Source: Myxococcales bacterium
GTDB taxonomy: Bacteria > Myxococcota > UBA727 > JABDBI01
NCBI GenBank assembly: GCA_023248595.1
Contig: JAHFEG010000013.1
Coordinates: forward strand, 1-56,051
DNA: 56,051 nucleotides
Direction of reading: 5' to 3'
The notes beneath the pieces were generated by a model. It ran no database searches, was not told the origin of the DNA, and saw only the letters and a program-made list of their open reading frames with translations. A program made the translations under genes and the position numbers. Numbering within the stretch: position 1 is the stretch's first letter; the number at the start of each line of letters is the position of its first letter. Shown one piece after another: positions 53,371 through 56,051 of the stretch.

Positions 53371-53844
53371 ATGAATTCATTTAAGCTTGCTTCTCCTTCT
53401 TCTACAATTACCAAACGCATTGCCCGAAAACTGGCCCAATTTTTGCAAGCGCCCCTAACACTCGCTTTAGATGGCGATCTGGGTGCAGGCAAAACAACTT
53501 TTGTCACAGGCTTAGTTAGTGGTTTTAAAAATGGAGAAAAAATCCGCGTACAAAGTCCTACCTTTGCGTTAGCCAGGTCTTATCCCACTCAACCACCGCT
53601 ACACCATATTGATCTCTACCGTATTAGCGACGCAGTGATGCTTGATGATTTAGGCATTGAATCTTTGTTGTTTGATCCATCAGCTATTGTCTGCGTGGAA
53701 TGGCCAAGCCTATACCCTGGCGCCCTGCCCCCGAAAACTTTATGGATATCTATCCAATCTAAAGCCAAAAATAAGCGCGAAATTGAATTTAATTTTGATG
53801 CCAGCCTATTTGATTGGACGAGCATTTTAAAGAAACTGATTTAG
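53371..53844 (+). CDS. tsaE: tRNA threonylcarbamoyladenosine biosynthesis ATPase TsaE
   Basis: About 157 residues with Walker A GDLGAGKTT at 35-43, VQSPTFALARSY and HHIDLYRI, then CVEWP, the standard TsaE pattern. It drives the TsaBD complex that makes t6A37 in ANN-decoding tRNAs. The ATG at 53371 gives the usual length; a GTG at 53347 is also in frame. No clear ribosome site is seen. Confidence 0.93.
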   Translation: MNSFKLASPSSTITKRIARKLAQFLQAPLTLALDGDLGAGKTTFVTGLVSGFKNGEKIRVQSPTFALARSYPTQPPLHHIDLYRISDAVMLDDLGIESLLFDPSAIVCVEWPSLYPGALPPKTLWISIQSKAKNKREIEFNFDASLFDWTSILKKLI

Positions 53845-53847
53845 GTG

Positions 53848-53875
53848 TTGACATTCAAACGAGAACTGTTATCTA
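53848..53875 (+). promoter_or_regulatory. Probable promoter of the initiator tRNA gene
   Basis: A perfect TTGACA (53848-53853) is followed after 16 bases by TATCTA (53870-53875), about 10 bases before the tRNA. The -35 box begins four bases after the tsaE stop. Confidence 0.6.
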
Positions 53876-53885
53876 TCTTCGCGAA

Positions 53886-53962
<77 letters not shown>

Positions 53963-54104
53963 CTCTTGAAAATAATCCATAATCTGAGACTAAAAAATAA
54001 TATTCTCTTTTTTAGTATATCAGTCGGTTGTCCAATTTTTTTTGCGTTCTTCCTTGTTATGCTTTTTGAACTATTTCAGGCACACATAACAGGAGATTTG
54101 CGCT

Positions 54105-55310
54105 ATGGCGTTTCCATCCATACTAGCCAGCTTATTATTATTTGGACTGTCTTCGCTTAGCTTTGCGAACAATGATCCTTGGATTCGCTTTGTCTGTTTA
54201 GATGGCAGCGGCTTTGCTTCTCATGTGCAAATTTGTGACGGTAAAAACAACTGTCTAGATGGTAGTGATGAAGTGTTTTGTGAATCTAAAACGGAAGTTT
54301 GTCCTGAAGATTATGTTAGATGTCCCAATCATGTCCAATGCGTCCTTGCAATTAAAGTTTGCAATGGGGTGACTGATTGCAACCCTTCTGAAAATAATGT
54401 TGTTCAAGACGAGGACCCTCTTTTCTGTGCACGAGAGTGTCCGAAGTCAGAAGGGACTTATTGCGCTGAAACGAACCAGTGCCTTCCCAAAGAAAAATTC
54501 TGCAACTGGTTTAAAGATTGCCCCTCAGGCATCGATGAGGATTCTTGCGAGAGCAAAGAATGCCCAAGTAAAATGTGGAAATGCGCAAATGGGATTCAGT
54601 GTGCCCCTTACGACAAATTCTGCGATGGGAAATATAATGCCTGCATCATGGATAACAGTGATGAGGATCTTCATAGATGCACCGACCTCATATACGACTG
54701 CCCGGAAGGCACATTTGAATGTGTCGATATGCGATATGGTGGCAGGCGCTGCTATTATCCTGAGGATGTTTGTGACGGTCTAATCTCTTGTCGCGATGTT
54801 TCAGACGAAGAAAATTGTGGCAACCGTGTTTGCCCTAAAAACAGGAGAAAATGCTCAGATAATACACAATGTATTCCGCCTGAATATTTAAATGACGGTG
54901 ATCCTTATGATTGTCGTGACGTGAGTGATGAATTTGGAAATCCATTATTTCGCTGCGGACAAGATTTTTTCATGTGCGCAAATGAGTCTATGTGCATTCC
55001 CCAAATGCGCCGCTGCAATGGAGTCAAGAACTGCTCAGACAACAGTGATGAATTAGACTGCCCTCCTTGCCCAAATTCTCCACCATCATGGGATACCTGT
55101 GTGTCGACATGCCAGAATAAAAAAATGGGTTTCTTTGGTGAGTATAACGTAAAAGAGCGATGCGATTATAGCTGCAAATGCAAAAAATGCCCTGCCTTTT
55201 CGTTAACTTCATGTAAAAAGAAATGCCGCCAACAAGGGCTTGTCGGAAATTTTAGATTTAACGAAAATGGATGCAAAGAATGCGAATGCCAAAACCAAAG
55301 CTCTAATTAA
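54105..55310 (+). CDS. Secreted protein with seven LDL-receptor class A modules
   Basis: A 401-residue, very cysteine-rich protein. A Sec signal (SILASLLLFGLSSLSFA) is followed by seven LDLa-like modules, each ending in the calcium-binding C..D.SDE..C pattern (for example CDGKNNCLDGSDEVFC, CDGLISCRDVSDEENC and CNGVKNCSDNSDELDC). The first and sixth modules lack some cysteines. The last 80 residues form another Cys-rich region with CxCxxC-like spacing. LDLa modules are characteristic of animal receptors and rare in bacteria, so acquisition from a eukaryote is plausible, as is an adhesin role. AGGAG lies ten bases before the ATG. The upstream 140 bases show no clear promoter. Confidence 0.9.
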   Translation: MAFPSILASLLLFGLSSLSFANNDPWIRFVCLDGSGFASHVQICDGKNNCLDGSDEVFCESKTEVCPEDYVRCPNHVQCVLAIKVCNGVTDCNPSENNVVQDEDPLFCARECPKSEGTYCAETNQCLPKEKFCNWFKDCPSGIDEDSCESKECPSKMWKCANGIQCAPYDKFCDGKYNACIMDNSDEDLHRCTDLIYDCPEGTFECVDMRYGGRRCYYPEDVCDGLISCRDVSDEENCGNRVCPKNRRKCSDNTQCIPPEYLNDGDPYDCRDVSDEFGNPLFRCGQDFFMCANESMCIPQMRRCNGVKNCSDNSDELDCPPCPNSPPSWDTCVSTCQNKKMGFFGEYNVKERCDYSCKCKKCPAFSLTSCKKKCRQQGLVGNFRFNENGCKECECQNQSSN

Positions 55311-55318
55311 AACTCAGG

Positions 55319-56051
55319 TTATTTAGAGATGTTCGCCAAGTACTGTGCTTTTGCTCGGTTGCTGGCTTCAAGCCATCGCTTGGGAAGTGGGGCTCTCATC
55401 TGTGAAGAAAGATTGAGTTCTTGTAGAAGTTTTTGTGCTTCGTCTGTTTCGCATTTAAAATTGTCGATCTCTAACTGACCATTTTTTGTTTTAAAGTCGT
55501 AAGACTCGACCTCCATTCCCGTCGTCAACAGGTCGCCATTTGTGTCCCAATGCGTGTACGAGGCAACTTTAAGGTCCTGAGTTCGAACCCCAAGTATGTG
55601 ACACGGCACCTTGTTGAAGTTTAGATGATTGATTCCCCACTCGTCGCTTGCCATCAAAACATGGCTTCGCGCTTTCTCGTTATGATCTTTCAAGATCGGC
55701 AGCATGTCGAGTCGTTCGCCATATGCGGCAGCGTAATCCCCTGTCATCCATTTGTTATTGCCGTGAGCAAGGCTAATCATCATAGGAAGCACATCAACAC
55801 TCGAGGTCAATCCCTGGCGCACGATGTCAACGTCTCCAGTCAATTGTTGCTGAGGATCGACGACGATCAGCGGTACTTTTATACACTCTTCGTACATAGA
55901 TCCTTCCTTCCCTGACAGCATGCCGTGCGCACCAGCATACTCACCGTGGTCTGAAGTAAGAATGATGATTGTGTTGTCGCGAATATCACTTGGAATTGAA
56001 TTGACGACGTTTCCAATTTCGGTATCAACAAGACTCATAACCTGTGTGTAA
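55319..56051 (-). CDS. Sulfatase/phosphodiesterase superfamily protein, 5' truncated at the window edge
   Basis: The reading frame is open to the right edge, so the N-terminal half, including the formylglycine site, lies outside. The visible 240 residues contain the hallmark of the C-terminal metal site: IIILTSDHGEYAGAHGM, then the KEGSMYEECIKVPLIVVD block typical of arylsulfatase-type enzymes. The substrate is unknown. Its stop faces the LDLa gene stop eight bases away. An internal ATG at 56038 is not the true start. Confidence 0.85.
   Translation of the reverse strand, partial: YTQVMSLVDTEIGNVVNSIPSDIRDNTIIILTSDHGEYAGAHGMLSGKEGSMYEECIKVPLIVVDPQQQLTGDVDIVRQGLTSSVDVLPMMISLAHGNNKWMTGDYAAAYGERLDMLPILKDHNEKARSHVLMASDEWGINHLNFNKVPCHILGVRTQDLKVASYTHWDTNGDLLTTGMEVESYDFKTKNGQLEIDNFKCETDEAQKLLQELNLSSQMRAPLPKRWLEASNRAKAQYLANISK

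Noticed and set aside
53966-54160. 64-codon frame upstream of the LDLa gene
   Set aside because: It begins in the tRNA flank, overlaps the LDLa signal-peptide codons in another frame and has no convincing ribosome site.

Overview
The window is a gene-dense stretch of a moderately AT-rich Gram-negative bacterial chromosome. It carries many lipoprotein and Sec signal peptides, a TonB-type receptor and a class A PBP. The taxonomic hints are mixed. The Thr-Tyr-Gly-Thr tRNA cluster ahead of tuf, YggX and IhfB are proteobacterial. The order rimP-nusA-ylxR(L7Ae fusion)-infB-rbfA, a long HflX and a ComEA-like protein with an unfamiliar conserved-looking tail fit a lineage formerly placed in the Deltaproteobacteria (Bdellovibrionota or Myxococcota type). 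This placement is an inference. A secreted protein with seven LDL-receptor class A modules, a lipoprotein chitinase, a 1370-residue effector-like coiled-coil protein and a papain/C39-like lipoprotein suggest contact with eukaryotes or predation, but the sequence does not prove it.

Layout. 1-636: start of tuf with its upstream tRNA operon, minus strand. 717-6639: five overlapping plus-strand genes for cobalamin-type uptake: receptor, predicted beta-propeller lipoprotein, periplasmic binding protein, permease and ATPase. A dispersed palindromic repeat of a widespread type lies inside the signal-peptide region of the binding protein. 6658-12127: chitinase and giant protein, minus. 12216-15160: D12 methylase, DUF177, rpmF, gpsA, minus. 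15243-18861: cysteine-peptidase-like lipoprotein and PBP1A, plus. 18866-22403: yebC-ruvC, ComEA-like protein, a secreted unknown and a PAP2 phosphatase, minus. 22503-27974: NIT-family amidase, truA, glmM, PPK2 and an MFS transporter. 28008-33824: the rimP-nusA-ylxR-infB-rbfA translation operon, minus, with a long structured leader. 34017-38791: mutS-yggX-hflX. 38904-39624: a type VII MntA/HepT toxin-antitoxin pair. 39809-43103: SNF2 helicase and a small lipoprotein. 43148-47352: ihfB (with a 17-codon coupled leader ORF), cinA-like, methylmalonyl-CoA mutase and meaB. 47518-53844: ffh translationally coupled to a membrane metallopeptidase-like gene, a TPR protein and tsaE. 53886-56051: initiator tRNA, the LDLa protein and a truncated sulfatase.

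How it fits together. Corrinoid import at the left end and the B12-dependent mutase with its GTPase chaperone at the right end form a functional pair; no B12 biosynthesis gene is seen here. Most of the remainder is housekeeping (translation, DNA repair, peptidoglycan), interspersed with accessory secreted proteins. Few convincing intrinsic terminators are visible, and several convergent genes overlap at their 3' ends. No gap between genes exceeds about 300 bases.
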